From positions 1 to 20,933 of IMG/VR virus record IMGVR_UViG_3300030109_000617: a stretch of DNA of 20,933 nt; one strand, written 5' to 3'. The position numbers and the translations under genes are program-made. This DNA is from a virus. This document shows, piece by piece, positions 13,077 to 20,933 of the stretch. The stretch's first letter is position 1. Every line of letters starts with the position of its first letter. Under the pieces are notes generated by a model that was not told where the DNA came from, made no database searches, and was given only the letters and a program-made list of their open reading frames with translations.

Positions 13077-16000
13077 ATGGCTTTAAGTAGAGAAGATTAC
13101 TTAAACGCTGTAAATAGTTTAAATAGTCAACAGCAAAACAAATCTCCAAATTTTGCATCTCAAATAACTCCTGACGTTCTTGCTGGTATGCAAGAACGTT
13201 TAAGCCCTTGGACTACAGGCAACACGGATGCTGGCGGTGTCGGCGGTTTTGTAATGAAAACGTTAAGCATGCTTGACATGCCTCGTTCCGCTATTTCTTC
13301 TACTATTCAGGAGACTGTGGACCTTTTCCAAGGTGAAGGGTTTTCTGGTTCTGACTGGTTGCAGCAAACCCGTCAACATCACGGGTTTGGTGACATTATC
13401 GCTGACATGGGTATTGACGCTGGTTTAGGCGGTTGGGGTAACCGCATTATAGGTTTTGTTGGGGATGTCGCTACCGATCCTTTGATGTGGCTGGGTGGCA
13501 TGAATGTTTACAGCAGGGCTAGAGGTGCGAGAGGTCTTATAGACGACGTAACGCCTCGTATCGGGGAGTTACGTAAGGCTGGTCAGGCTACCCCTGAGTT
13601 GCGTGCTTTAGAGGACGCTGTGAAGGCTGCAAGTAAAGGCAAGAGTGTTTCTGCTGCTCGTAACGTGTTGATAAGACAGCACGGTGATGTTGGCGCGCAA
13701 CTTGTTAAAGATTTAGGTATTGACACTGGGTTGAAGTTTCGTGTGCCGGGTACTGGACCTGTGTTGGGTCGTATGTCTCGTTCAACTCCGTTTGTGGGTT
13801 TGTCTTCTGCTAGAAGGGCAGGTCAGGTTCCTGCGTATACTCAAAGAAGGTTAGCGGAGTCTTTGGGCGATGAGTCTTGGGAGAATTTGATTAGAACGGC
13901 TGCCCGTAAAGAAGCGTTTGCTGAGGGAGTGAGTCCTGCTGTTCAACAGGTTGCTCGCAGGGCTGCTTACATGCCTGTTGAATTTTCTGTACCTGTTTTG
14001 GGTGGGGTTTTTGGAACGATTCAGGCGTTGCCGGGTTCTTTAGTTGGCCGTGCCGCTGTGAGTCGTTTGGGTCAGGGTATGGGTAAAACGTTTGGCACTC
14101 CTCAAGATAATATGGCCGCTAAACTTGCCCGTTCCGACAAGGTAGAAGAAGTTATTTTGTCACATATTATGCGTAAAGGTAATATGCGTGGCGACACAAT
14201 GGCTGCTCGTTGGCAGGCTGTCAGTGGTGACGCGAATATTAGATTCGCTAACCACATGAATCAAGATTTTGGTTTAACAGATGACACGCTTTTGGGGAGG
14301 ATTATATTAGAGGTTTCTGATGAAGAAGCGGCGTTGATTGATGCCGGTACTTTGTCTTCTGCTCGTACCGCTAACTTAGAACAAAAATATGGGATGTCTG
14401 TGCAACGGATTGCTCAGATTCGTTCAACGTGGAAAGAAATGGTTGGCGATCCGTTAACACAGTTTTTGTTAAGAGATGATGTTTATACATCTACTGGCAG
14501 GGTTTCTAAACAATTTGAGGAAATGCTTTTAATGGAGGGCGGTTATTCTCCGCATACTTTATTTCAAGACGAGGTTGGCGGTTTCCGATCTGCCCGTGAG
14601 TTGTTGGAAAATATTTGGGGGAATGTTCCTGACAGGTTACCTGCTTGGGTTAAAGGGATTTTAGAACCTGATGTTCCTTACGCTAAGGTTAATACTGCGG
14701 CTGAGGCGAGGGAACGTATGTCTTCTCGCCATTTGCAGGAACGTTCTCTTAAACCTACTTATGTGGACTCTGATGGAGTTCTCCAGTTGGGAACTCAATT
14801 AGATATTCCTTACAAAAGTGATCCTACTCGTTCTGTAAGATTTAAGTTGCGTAGAAAAACGATGCAGCCCGGTGTAGACGAAACAAGGTTTTCTAAATAC
14901 ATGGTTTGGGATGAAGCCGACCCTAGGTTTAACATGTCTACAACGGAGCAGATTGATTGGGCGTTCAGGGAGGCTGGTTGGATCGGCCCGAATGAATCTG
15001 TTTATACGCGAGGTTACGCTAAAAGGCAAAGCGGTTACGCTTCTTCTTTGGGTAGAGATATTCGTTTGGCTGTCAATGAACGGCATTTAGCAGATAACGG
15101 TATTTTGTTTAACGCTGAAACTTTTGACGAGTATTTTGCGGTTATGAAACAGTACGACGAGTACGCTGAAAAGGTTGCTGCTCAGGTAGCGAAGTTAGAT
15201 GCTAAAGCGCAGTCAAAAATGGAAGAAACGGTTACGCGCGCTACTGTTGAATCCGGTTTAGGGCATACTGTTAGAAACACGAAGAGGTGGAAAGCGAAGG
15301 CTTCTGCTGATCGTGAAGCGGCTGCGTTAGGTATAGATGAAATTTTAGAACCTTTGGAAGAGATTCTTGGCGGCACATCTGCGAGAATGTTTATAACTGA
15401 TTTGATTAAAACTGGTCAAATTTCCGAAGACGGTATCAGAGTGTTGTTGCGTGAAACTGGTCAGACTTTAGCCGAAAGCAATATTCTTGTTAACGAATTA
15501 AATGCTATACGTAAAGAATTAGATTCTTTACTAGTTAAGACAGGGATGTATCCTGAAGGAAGCGTTATCGTCAAGGAGGCTGACGGTTCTTTTTCTATTC
15601 GTCATGGTTTAGAAGATCCTAATGCTGCTGATGCTGCTAAAGAATTATTGTATGGGCCGGGTTTAAATCAAATTGATGCTGTCCGAGAGTTGGTTCCTAT
15701 TGTTGAACGTCTTCAAAAATTTAGCGCTCGTTCCGATGTAATCAATAATGGTTTAGAAAAATTAGGTGCTGTTATTGACGATTTGGAAACCTTAGCCCCT
15801 GACGGCAAAGGTTTCCTTACTATTCCAACGGCAGGCATTGCTGACAACATGAATTTGGTTCAGGAGATGTTGGAAGACATCGGCGTTAATATGAAAAAGT
15901 TGATGCTGGCTGATGAAACTGTTGAAGGAATGGAAGATCTGCAACGTTTTTATCGTGGAGACTACAGCGTTTATTATCCGGGTCAGATGTATCGGTCTTC

Positions 16001-19000
16001 TGGGGAATTGTTTGATTCTTTCTCTACGAGATTGAAGGGTCGCAGGCAGAAAACTTTAGGTAATTGGTTTCAAGATGGTGGGCATAATCTTCCTCAGTCT
16101 CGCAGGGAGTTGAATACTGTTAACAAGTTTGAGGGTCATCCTCGTGCTGCTGAGTTGAACAATATTGTTGATGAGTATTTGAAACTTGTTAAAGAGTTCC
16201 CAGAGGCTAGGTTGTTGATTACTGCCGATTTTACTGAAGGTGCCGTTATGGGGCGTTTGGGTCCAGATGTTTATACTGCAACGCCAAGTGCTAGACCTGT
16301 TGAAGTGACGTGGAATATAAACGAAACGATTCTGGCTGGAAAATCAAATCTTCCTGTTGAGGCTCAGAAACGTGCTGTAGATATTGCGGAGCGTTGGATG
16401 AACAATACTGTTTTGTTGCATGCTGACATGTCTGGGAGGACTTTAACTGCAACAGTTCCTGTTGAAATTAAAGCATTAGAAGTTTTACGCAAGTTAGAAT
16501 CTCCTGTGTTAAGTGAACGGTATGCGATTCCGTTAAGAGATCGCACTCCTATTGATCCTAATTTATTTGACGATCAAGTAATAGAAGTTTCTGGAGAAGG
16601 TGTGCGTCAAGTGGCTTCAACCAGAGGCGCGCTTCCTGAACCACGATCTTCTCTTTTCAGGGGAGAACCTACGCCGACAATAGATGAAATATTTTTTTCA
16701 CCTGTTAAAGAAACGTATGGTACGCCTCCGAAGCCAAATCCTCAGTATCTTAGAAACACACGGCTTGAAAGCCTTCCTTTGACGGGTAATTTAAGAAGAT
16801 ACTTTGAATTTGTTGAACAACGTTTAACAAATCTAAAACCTGATGATGCTGAAAAAGTTTGGGATGAGGTTGTTATGCCTTTATTGTTTCCTGCGGTCCG
16901 CAGAGCAGAATTTACTGCAAGTGGATTTGAAGGATTGCGTTCTATGGAATTTCTTCGTCTTAGAAGAGCGTGGGAAGAACTATATGGTGTAGGTAGGTAC
17001 GCAGACGGGCAGCCTGCAAGTTATACAGCATCAAAAACTAAAAGAACGAAGAGAACGGAAGAAATTTTAAGCGAATTTCCAAAAGAACCTAATCTTGACG
17101 TGAGGAAAATAAGGCTTCGACTTGAATTAGAAAAAGTATTAAAAGATGTTGACTTCAGAGGTAAAGTTTATACAGCGGTTACAGAAGAAGGTAAAAGAAA
17201 TTATGGCCGTTGGGCGACTTCTGGCCGCGCCGGATTCCGAACAGAGAACGGATTACCTTTATCATCTAACCAATTTATTGATACAGGAGGCACTCAATCT
17301 GTAAGGGTTAGGAGAGAGCCTATAAGCACTTATGGGCAAGACAACATGGTGCCTAATCAGCAAGGCGGTTTAGTGGCACGTGTCACAGGCAAGCACAACA
17401 GAGCGACCTTTCCCCCTGATGTGATCCCTTCTGAGCAGGTTGGCCGAGTTCAAGACATAGGGCCGAAAGTTAACGATCCTAAAGAATGGGTTCCAACTTT
17501 TAAACAGTTGGAAGCAGATGTTAACCACGAATTTTCTTTATCAGTTTTGGGTAAAGACATGTACGCTAGAACTCCTCAACTTTTACAGGATCTTGTAGAA
17601 AAAATAAATGTTTTAAGGAACACAGGTGGAAGAACGGCCGCTTTGCTTGACGAGACTGGGGCGCTTGTAGATCGCGTTACTGTTCGCGCTGTTCCACGTC
17701 AAACTGTAGATTCGTTGTTTACTCCCGAAAAGGCTCCGAATGTTTTGAGATCTTTTCAAGAATCAGTGGTTTCTGAATTAGGTCCGAACCCTAGTTTGGA
17801 TGACATCCATAATTTGTTTAAACGTATAGCGGCAGAGAATATGTCTGGTACGCACATGTTTACTCAAAGCGGAGAATTAACTTACGTCCGCCCTCAAGTA
17901 AAAATGGAAGACGTTATAGAAATAGCAGATCTTGTTAAAGGGTTTGATTTAAAGTTGCCTGCTGCTCGTAAAGCATATCATGGTGTTTTGGATAAAATGT
18001 TGGTGGAGCAAACAGACAGGCTTATAAACCTTCAGCGTAGATACGCTGAGGCTACTGCAAGAGAGCAAAGCCGAACTGCTGCTGTGACTGTTGCTGAACA
18101 AAAATTGTTAGATGCGGAACGGGCGGCTTTACAATCATTAACAAATAAGGAAATGTTGGAAGCAGAACGTTTAATGTCTCTTAACCGTCAGGCTAAAGAA
18201 CACGACGTTTTTGTTTCTGAAACTTTCGGCGGCGGAAAAGGCTTATTTGATGAAGTAGATTTAACTGGCCTTACGACAGAAGATTTCCGAAAACTTTTTG
18301 ATGATGATTCTTTAATGTGGGGTGCTTGGAGAATTGCTGGCGATCAAGAGTTCGCTGATCAAGTGACTTACGCTTTGTTGGCTGTTCAAAAAATGAATGA
18401 CCGAACACAAGTCAACGCATTTTTGAAACAGTTTGACAGAACCCATAACTGGTTAAAGGCTCAGATGGTTGCCACTCCCGGTTTCGTTACTCGTAACATT
18501 ATGGGCGGAATGTTCAACATGTGGACTGAAGACATTCCGTTGAGCGCGACGCTTCGTACCGGCAAGATGATAAAGAAAGCATACCAAGAAGGTCAAGGCG
18601 ACCTTCTTGCTGGTTTAAGGGCGATGGATCAGACTCCAGAGGTGCAGTTCGCTATTCAACTAGTTGACATGGGCGCTCATGGCGGCGGTCAAGCCGCCTC
18701 CATGGTTGAACACAACCTGCGACTAACTCGTAAAATGGAATGGATTTTCGGCACTAAAGATGGTGCCGCTAAAGGCTGGCGTATAAACCTCAACCCGGCA
18801 GATGCTCAGTTTGCTTTATACAGTGGGGTTCGTCACGCTAACACTTACGCTGAGGAAATGTTAAGGCTCGCTACTGGTATACATGCTATGCAGGTAGGCG
18901 GTTCGTTAGACGACGCTGTTGACATGATTTACAGGTTGCATTTCAATTACGGCAATCTTTCTGGCAGGGAAAGCGAGTGGTTTAAACGTTTGTTCCCGTT

Positions 19001-19703
19001 CTACACTTGGTCGCGTAACAATCTGCCTTTACAGATAACGCAGATGGCGAAAAACCCTAAACGATACAACAGGCTGTTAAGTATTAAACGTAATTTAGAG
19101 TATGGCACGGAGGAAGAAGGAACTGTTCCTAGTTATTTTTTAGAACCGTTTGGTTTCCGTATGCCTTTCAGTATCGCAGGAAGCCAAGTTTATTCTGTCC
19201 CTGATTTACCTTTTCAAGATTTGTTAAGGTTTGACCCTACTGGTGTTGGGTTCGTTGACGCAGCCCAACACATCCTTTCTGCTGGTTCACCTATGATCAA
19301 AGTTCCTTTAGAGTATTGGGGTGGCAAACAGTTCTTTAAAGGCATTCCTTACTCTGGCAGGTATCAGCAAGTTCCTGTTGTTTGGGAAAACATTCCGGGT
19401 TTGATGCCTGTTTTGTCTACTATTGGTTGGGCTGAAAAAAACAATAAAGGCGAATGGAAGATGACGGATCAACGTATCGCTGTTATGGACGGCTTAATGC
19501 CTTATATCGGCCGTTTACGTCGTGCTGTTCCTAACGAACGACGTTATCAAGAGCGTGTAGTCCAAACACTTGTATCTACTTTGGGCGGTATGAGTGTGCG
19601 TATTAACACCCCGTATGAGCAGGAAATGCAGCGTATACGTGACATGATTGAACGTGATGAGGCTCTTCAAGACGCTGAAGATATTCGTTTCAGACAGCGC
19701 TGA
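13077..19703 (+). CDS. Giant 2208-residue putative internal/ejection virion protein
   Basis: One uninterrupted frame of 6.6 kb, about a third of the window. Residues 124-141 read IIGFVGDVATDPLMWLGG, a motif seen near the N-terminus of very large virion proteins of aquatic short-tailed phages. Residues about 1641-1705 are a charged coiled coil (LQRRYAEATAREQ, AEQKLLDAERAALQ). Residues 1792-1815 (W1792, P1801-G-F, R1806-N1807, NIMGGMFNMW) and 1973-1985 (FPFYTWSRNNLPLQ) match C-terminal motifs of large polyvalent/MuF-associated phage proteins. I see no convincing transglycosylase, protease or polymerase motif. There is no clear ribosome site; the start lies two bases after the preceding stop, suggesting re-initiation. 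The position is like T7 gp16, the channel-forming ejection protein, so a similar role is the best guess. A very large tail or capsid-interior protein is the alternative. Confidence 0.85.
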   Translation: MALSREDYLNAVNSLNSQQQNKSPNFASQITPDVLAGMQERLSPWTTGNTDAGGVGGFVMKTLSMLDMPRSAISSTIQETVDLFQGEGFSGSDWLQQTRQHHGFGDIIADMGIDAGLGGWGNRIIGFVGDVATDPLMWLGGMNVYSRARGARGLIDDVTPRIGELRKAGQATPELRALEDAVKAASKGKSVSAARNVLIRQHGDVGAQLVKDLGIDTGLKFRVPGTGPVLGRMSRSTPFVGLSSARRAGQVPAYTQRRLAESLGDESWENLIRTAARKEAFAEGVSPAVQQVARRAAYMPVEFSVPVLGGVFGTIQALPGSLVGRAAVSRLGQGMGKTFGTPQDNMAAKLARSDKVEEVILSHIMRKGNMRGDTMAARWQAVSGDANIRFANHMNQDFGLTDDTLLGRIILEVSDEEAALIDAGTLSSARTANLEQKYGMSVQRIAQIRSTWKEMVGDPLTQFLLRDDVYTSTGRVSKQFEEMLLMEGGYSPHTLFQDEVGGFRSARELLENIWGNVPDRLPAWVKGILEPDVPYAKVNTAAEARERMSSRHLQERSLKPTYVDSDGVLQLGTQLDIPYKSDPTRSVRFKLRRKTMQPGVDETRFSKYMVWDEADPRFNMSTTEQIDWAFREAGWIGPNESVYTRGYAKRQSGYASSLGRDIRLAVNERHLADNGILFNAETFDEYFAVMKQYDEYAEKVAAQVAKLDAKAQSKMEETVTRATVESGLGHTVRNTKRWKAKASADREAAALGIDEILEPLEEILGGTSARMFITDLIKTGQISEDGIRVLLRETGQTLAESNILVNELNAIRKELDSLLVKTGMYPEGSVIVKEADGSFSIRHGLEDPNAADAAKELLYGPGLNQIDAVRELVPIVERLQKFSARSDVINNGLEKLGAVIDDLETLAPDGKGFLTIPTAGIADNMNLVQEMLEDIGVNMKKLMLADETVEGMEDLQRFYRGDYSVYYPGQMYRSSGELFDSFSTRLKGRRQKTLGNWFQDGGHNLPQSRRELNTVNKFEGHPRAAELNNIVDEYLKLVKEFPEARLLITADFTEGAVMGRLGPDVYTATPSARPVEVTWNINETILAGKSNLPVEAQKRAVDIAERWMNNTVLLHADMSGRTLTATVPVEIKALEVLRKLESPVLSERYAIPLRDRTPIDPNLFDDQVIEVSGEGVRQVASTRGALPEPRSSLFRGEPTPTIDEIFFSPVKETYGTPPKPNPQYLRNTRLESLPLTGNLRRYFEFVEQRLTNLKPDDAEKVWDEVVMPLLFPAVRRAEFTASGFEGLRSMEFLRLRRAWEELYGVGRYADGQPASYTASKTKRTKRTEEILSEFPKEPNLDVRKIRLRLELEKVLKDVDFRGKVYTAVTEEGKRNYGRWATSGRAGFRTENGLPLSSNQFIDTGGTQSVRVRREPISTYGQDNMVPNQQGGLVARVTGKHNRATFPPDVIPSEQVGRVQDIGPKVNDPKEWVPTFKQLEADVNHEFSLSVLGKDMYARTPQLLQDLVEKINVLRNTGGRTAALLDETGALVDRVTVRAVPRQTVDSLFTPEKAPNVLRSFQESVVSELGPNPSLDDIHNLFKRIAAENMSGTHMFTQSGELTYVRPQVKMEDVIEIADLVKGFDLKLPAARKAYHGVLDKMLVEQTDRLINLQRRYAEATAREQSRTAAVTVAEQKLLDAERAALQSLTNKEMLEAERLMSLNRQAKEHDVFVSETFGGGKGLFDEVDLTGLTTEDFRKLFDDDSLMWGAWRIAGDQEFADQVTYALLAVQKMNDRTQVNAFLKQFDRTHNWLKAQMVATPGFVTRNIMGGMFNMWTEDIPLSATLRTGKMIKKAYQEGQGDLLAGLRAMDQTPEVQFAIQLVDMGAHGGGQAASMVEHNLRLTRKMEWIFGTKDGAAKGWRINLNPADAQFALYSGVRHANTYAEEMLRLATGIHAMQVGGSLDDAVDMIYRLHFNYGNLSGRESEWFKRLFPFYTWSRNNLPLQITQMAKNPKRYNRLLSIKRNLEYGTEEEGTVPSYFLEPFGFRMPFSIAGSQVYSVPDLPFQDLLRFDPTGVGFVDAAQHILSAGSPMIKVPLEYWGGKQFFKGIPYSGRYQQVPVVWENIPGLMPVLSTIGWAEKNNKGEWKMTDQRIAVMDGLMPYIGRLRRAVPNERRYQERVVQTLVSTLGGMSVRINTPYEQEMQRIRDMIERDEALQDAEDIRFRQR
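18678..18704 (+). other. Intragenic hairpin in the giant gene
   Basis: CATGG (18678-18682) pairs with CCATG (18700-18704), and GGCGG (18684-18688) with CCGCC (18694-18698). The stem is 10 bp with one C/T mismatch and a TCAAG loop. It is GC-rich in an otherwise AT-leaning gene and encodes HGGGQAAS. Role unknown. Confidence 0.4.
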
Positions 19704-19729
19704 CACGGGACACAGGTGACTGTTATAAT
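19700..19729 (+). promoter_or_regulatory. Sigma-70-like extended -10 promoter before the lysis genes
   Basis: CTGACA (19700-19705, five of six matches to TTGACA) and a perfect TATAAT (19724-19729) are 18 bases apart, and TGT directly before TATAAT makes an extended -10. It sits across the end of the giant gene. Expected transcription start is near 19736, inside the 42-codon gene and upstream of the endolysin. I found no equally good box pair elsewhere by eye. Confidence 0.55.
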
Positions 19730-19858
19730 ATGGAAGATAAAGAAAAAGAAACCGAGCAACCTGACGCAGTTCCAGCGGATTCCGCTGAATCTGCTGAACA
19801 TTTAAGAAACATGGGTTTGGCTAATCATCACCATTCCCCTAGATCATTTGGAAAATAG
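19730..19858 (+). CDS. 42-residue acidic, His-containing mini-protein
   Basis: ATG 19730 to TAG 19858, reading MEDKEKETEQPDAVPADSAE then SAEHLRNMGLANHHHSPRSF and GK. The first 23 residues are acidic and probably disordered; the end is basic with a HHH triplet. AGGTGA at 19714-19719 is a plausible ribosome site. It fills nearly all of the gap before the endolysin and ends one base before the endolysin ATG (TAG-T-ATG), consistent with coupling. No family was recognised. The promoter would start transcripts inside this gene, so it could be translated only from longer upstream mRNA. It might be just a leader. Confidence 0.5.
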   Translation: MEDKEKETEQPDAVPADSAESAEHLRNMGLANHHHSPRSFGK

Positions 19859-19859
19859 T

Positions 19860-20633
19860 ATGGATTTTAATTTGCCGGTAACGTCTAAATGGGTACGCAC
19901 TGAAGAGTTGCACCCTAAGTTTAAGTATCGTTTAAACCAATTCTTTAAAGATAATCGTATTGTTGGGCGTGTAAAGATTGTCAGCGGTGTACGCACGTTA
20001 GCGCAACAGCAAGCGTTGTATGACAAGTACAAGGCAGGTCGCGGAAATCTCGCCGCGAATCCGATGAGGCGTATGTCTAATGGTATGAGAGGCTCATACC
20101 ATATGGCTCAGGAGGCTTTCGGAGGATACGGTTACGCTGTTGATTTAAGGATCACAGGCAAAGGGTTGTCTACTGCTGAGGTTAACCGTATTGCAGCGGA
20201 GTATGGCTGCGTTAAAACAGTACCTTCGGAGTGGTGGCACGTATGTCCAGGTCGTGTGCAGGGTTCAGAGTTTGTGTGGTTTGACGCTCCTGCCGTTTCA
20301 GGTGATGAAACGTTGGACGCTGCAAAGATGGATGAAAGAACTCCTTTACAGATTTTTGCTGAGGCTGTAGCGCAGGCACGTTTACATGTGTTGCGTAAAG
20401 GTAGCCGTGGCAAACATGTTGAAATTCTTCAACTTTATTTAGAACAAGAAGGGTTTAACACAGCAAAGAATAAGAAACGTTCTCGTAAAGGTGCCGGCAT
20501 TGACGGCATTTTTGGGTCGGGCACGAAGGCTGCTGTTATGAAATTTCAAGATTCGGAATCTATAAACACAGGTAACAAACTCACTATGGATGGGATCGTT
20601 GGTCCTGCTACGTGGGATGCGTTAATTAATTAG
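19860..20633 (+). CDS. Endolysin: M15 peptidase plus peptidoglycan-binding domain
   Basis: 257 residues. The N-terminal domain is an M15 (VanY/D,D-carboxypeptidase-like) zinc peptidase that would cut peptide cross-links of the host wall. VSGVRTLAQQQALYDKY (41-57) carries the conserved Arg45. Zinc ligands are likely His81 (GSYHMAQ), Asp95 (GYAVDLR) and His127 (EWWH), with Glu124 as catalytic base. The His-to-Asp spacing is 13 residues, longer than in classic VanY (six), as in phage variants with HMxQ...GYAVD. Residues about 178-257 are a PG_binding_1 domain (VLRKGSRGKHVEILQLYLEQ ... GIDGIFGSGTKAAV ... DGIVGPATWDAL), with a basic KNKKRSRKG loop inserted. There is no signal peptide, so export needs a holin. 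I chose ATG 19860 over TTG 19848, which lies inside the preceding gene. It may instead, or also, act in the virion. Confidence 0.88.
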   Translation: MDFNLPVTSKWVRTEELHPKFKYRLNQFFKDNRIVGRVKIVSGVRTLAQQQALYDKYKAGRGNLAANPMRRMSNGMRGSYHMAQEAFGGYGYAVDLRITGKGLSTAEVNRIAAEYGCVKTVPSEWWHVCPGRVQGSEFVWFDAPAVSGDETLDAAKMDERTPLQIFAEAVAQARLHVLRKGSRGKHVEILQLYLEQEGFNTAKNKKRSRKGAGIDGIFGSGTKAAVMKFQDSESINTGNKLTMDGIVGPATWDALIN

Positions 20634-20641
20634 GAGTATTT

Positions 20642-20926
20642 ATGGCTGCTAAAAAAGATCCACGGTTAGCAAGAGCAGGTGTTTCTGGGTTTAATAAACC
20701 TAAACGTACACCTAGTCATGCTACAAAGTCTCATGTTGTGGTCGCTAAAGAAGGCGATCAGATTAAAACGATTCGTTTTGGACAACAGGGAGTTAAGGGT
20801 GCAGGTAAAAATCCTGCATCTGCTAAGGAAAAAGCAAGAAAAAAATCGTTTAAGGCTCGTCATGCAAAGAACATTTCTAAAGGAAAAATGTCTGCTGCGT
20901 ATTGGGCTGATAAAACGAAATGGTAA
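20642..20926 (+). CDS. Small very basic conserved phage protein
   Basis: 94 residues, rich in Lys, Arg and Ala. It begins KKDPRLARAGVSGFNKPKRT and ends with FKARHAKNISKGKMSAAYWA then DKTKW. The ending RHAKNI..GKMSAAYWA.K.KW is a conserved signature I recall from small uncharacterised proteins of aquatic phages, possibly the DUF6321 group; this is not confirmed. A Val-rich segment (SHVVVAKEGDQIKTIRFG) suggests a small beta-hairpin in a basic, probably nucleic-acid-binding protein. A role in DNA condensation in the head or in RNA binding would fit the charge but is inference. AGGAG at 20632-20636, overlapping the endolysin TAG, gives a strong start. Confidence 0.8.
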   Translation: MAAKKDPRLARAGVSGFNKPKRTPSHATKSHVVVAKEGDQIKTIRFGQQGVKGAGKNPASAKEKARKKSFKARHAKNISKGKMSAAYWADKTKW

Positions 20927-20928
20927 CT

Positions 20929-20933
20929 AGGAG
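20929..20933 (+). promoter_or_regulatory. Ribosome binding site of a gene beyond the window
   Basis: AGGAG at the very edge, directly after the preceding TAA, in the same arrangement as the junction at 20631-20642. It implies that the + strand gene block continues to the right. Confidence 0.5.

Noticed and set aside
20132-20413. 93-residue minus-strand frame over the endolysin
   Set aside because: The + strand shows complete M15 and peptidoglycan-binding motifs; the minus frame is a shadow.
1-20933. tRNA genes, CRISPR arrays, insertion sequences, integrase or attachment sites
   Set aside because: Looked for cloverleaf-like sequences, regular spaced repeats, transposase or recombinase motifs and terminal inverted repeats; none was seen. 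The only repeats are within coding regions.

Overview
The window is a strictly one-directional, densely packed block of late structural and lysis genes from a tailed bacteriophage (Caudoviricetes). All supported genes are on the + strand. Most junctions are stop/start overlaps (TAATG, ATGA, TTGA) or gaps of a few bases, and the longest gap is 61 bases. No tape-measure, tail-tube or sheath gene is visible. The order portal, scaffold, capsid, connector, nozzle-like protein, fibres, very large internal-type proteins fits a short-tailed (podovirus-like) virion. The host cannot be read from the sequence. An endolysin with an M15 peptidase and a C-terminal peptidoglycan-binding domain, strong AGGAG-type ribosome sites and several actinophage-like small genes make a Gram-positive, perhaps aquatic actinobacterial, host plausible but unproven. 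The fibre repeats and the basic last gene resemble those of uncultured aquatic phages.

Layout. 1-3717: the end of an upstream gene (probably terminase), portal, scaffold and major capsid protein, with hairpins after portal and after capsid. 3774-6415: a small Cys/His protein, a head-tail adaptor and a long P22 gp10-like nozzle/stabilisation protein. 6415-10282: a fibre ending in an S74 self-cleaving chaperone domain, a one-helix membrane protein, and a 913-residue repeat fibre with a carbohydrate-binding-like N-terminus. 10285-11157: four tiny genes (zinc-ribbon-like, two one-helix membrane proteins, one Cys-rich with a TTG start). Two of these, the Cys-rich one included, are under 60 codons and easy to miss. 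11180-19703: three genes for putative internal or ejection proteins, ending in one of 2208 residues. 19730-20926: a 42-residue acidic gene, the endolysin and a small very basic protein. A good sigma-70-like promoter sits at the start of this last block.

How they may work together: portal, scaffold and capsid build the procapsid. The adaptor and nozzle close it and form the short tail. The two fibres bind the host. The 130-, 501- and 2208-residue proteins are in the position where short-tailed phages encode proteins ejected with DNA. The endolysin, helped by one or more of the small membrane proteins, would release progeny.

The strongest observations for a second look are: (1) long fibre repeats that keep their protein sequence while most codons have changed; (2) two mutually exclusive hairpins at the start of the fibre gene; (3) the 2208-residue protein; (4) a cluster of unrecognised mini-genes rich in Cys or with one membrane helix; and (5) the promoter lying at and inside a 42-codon gene.
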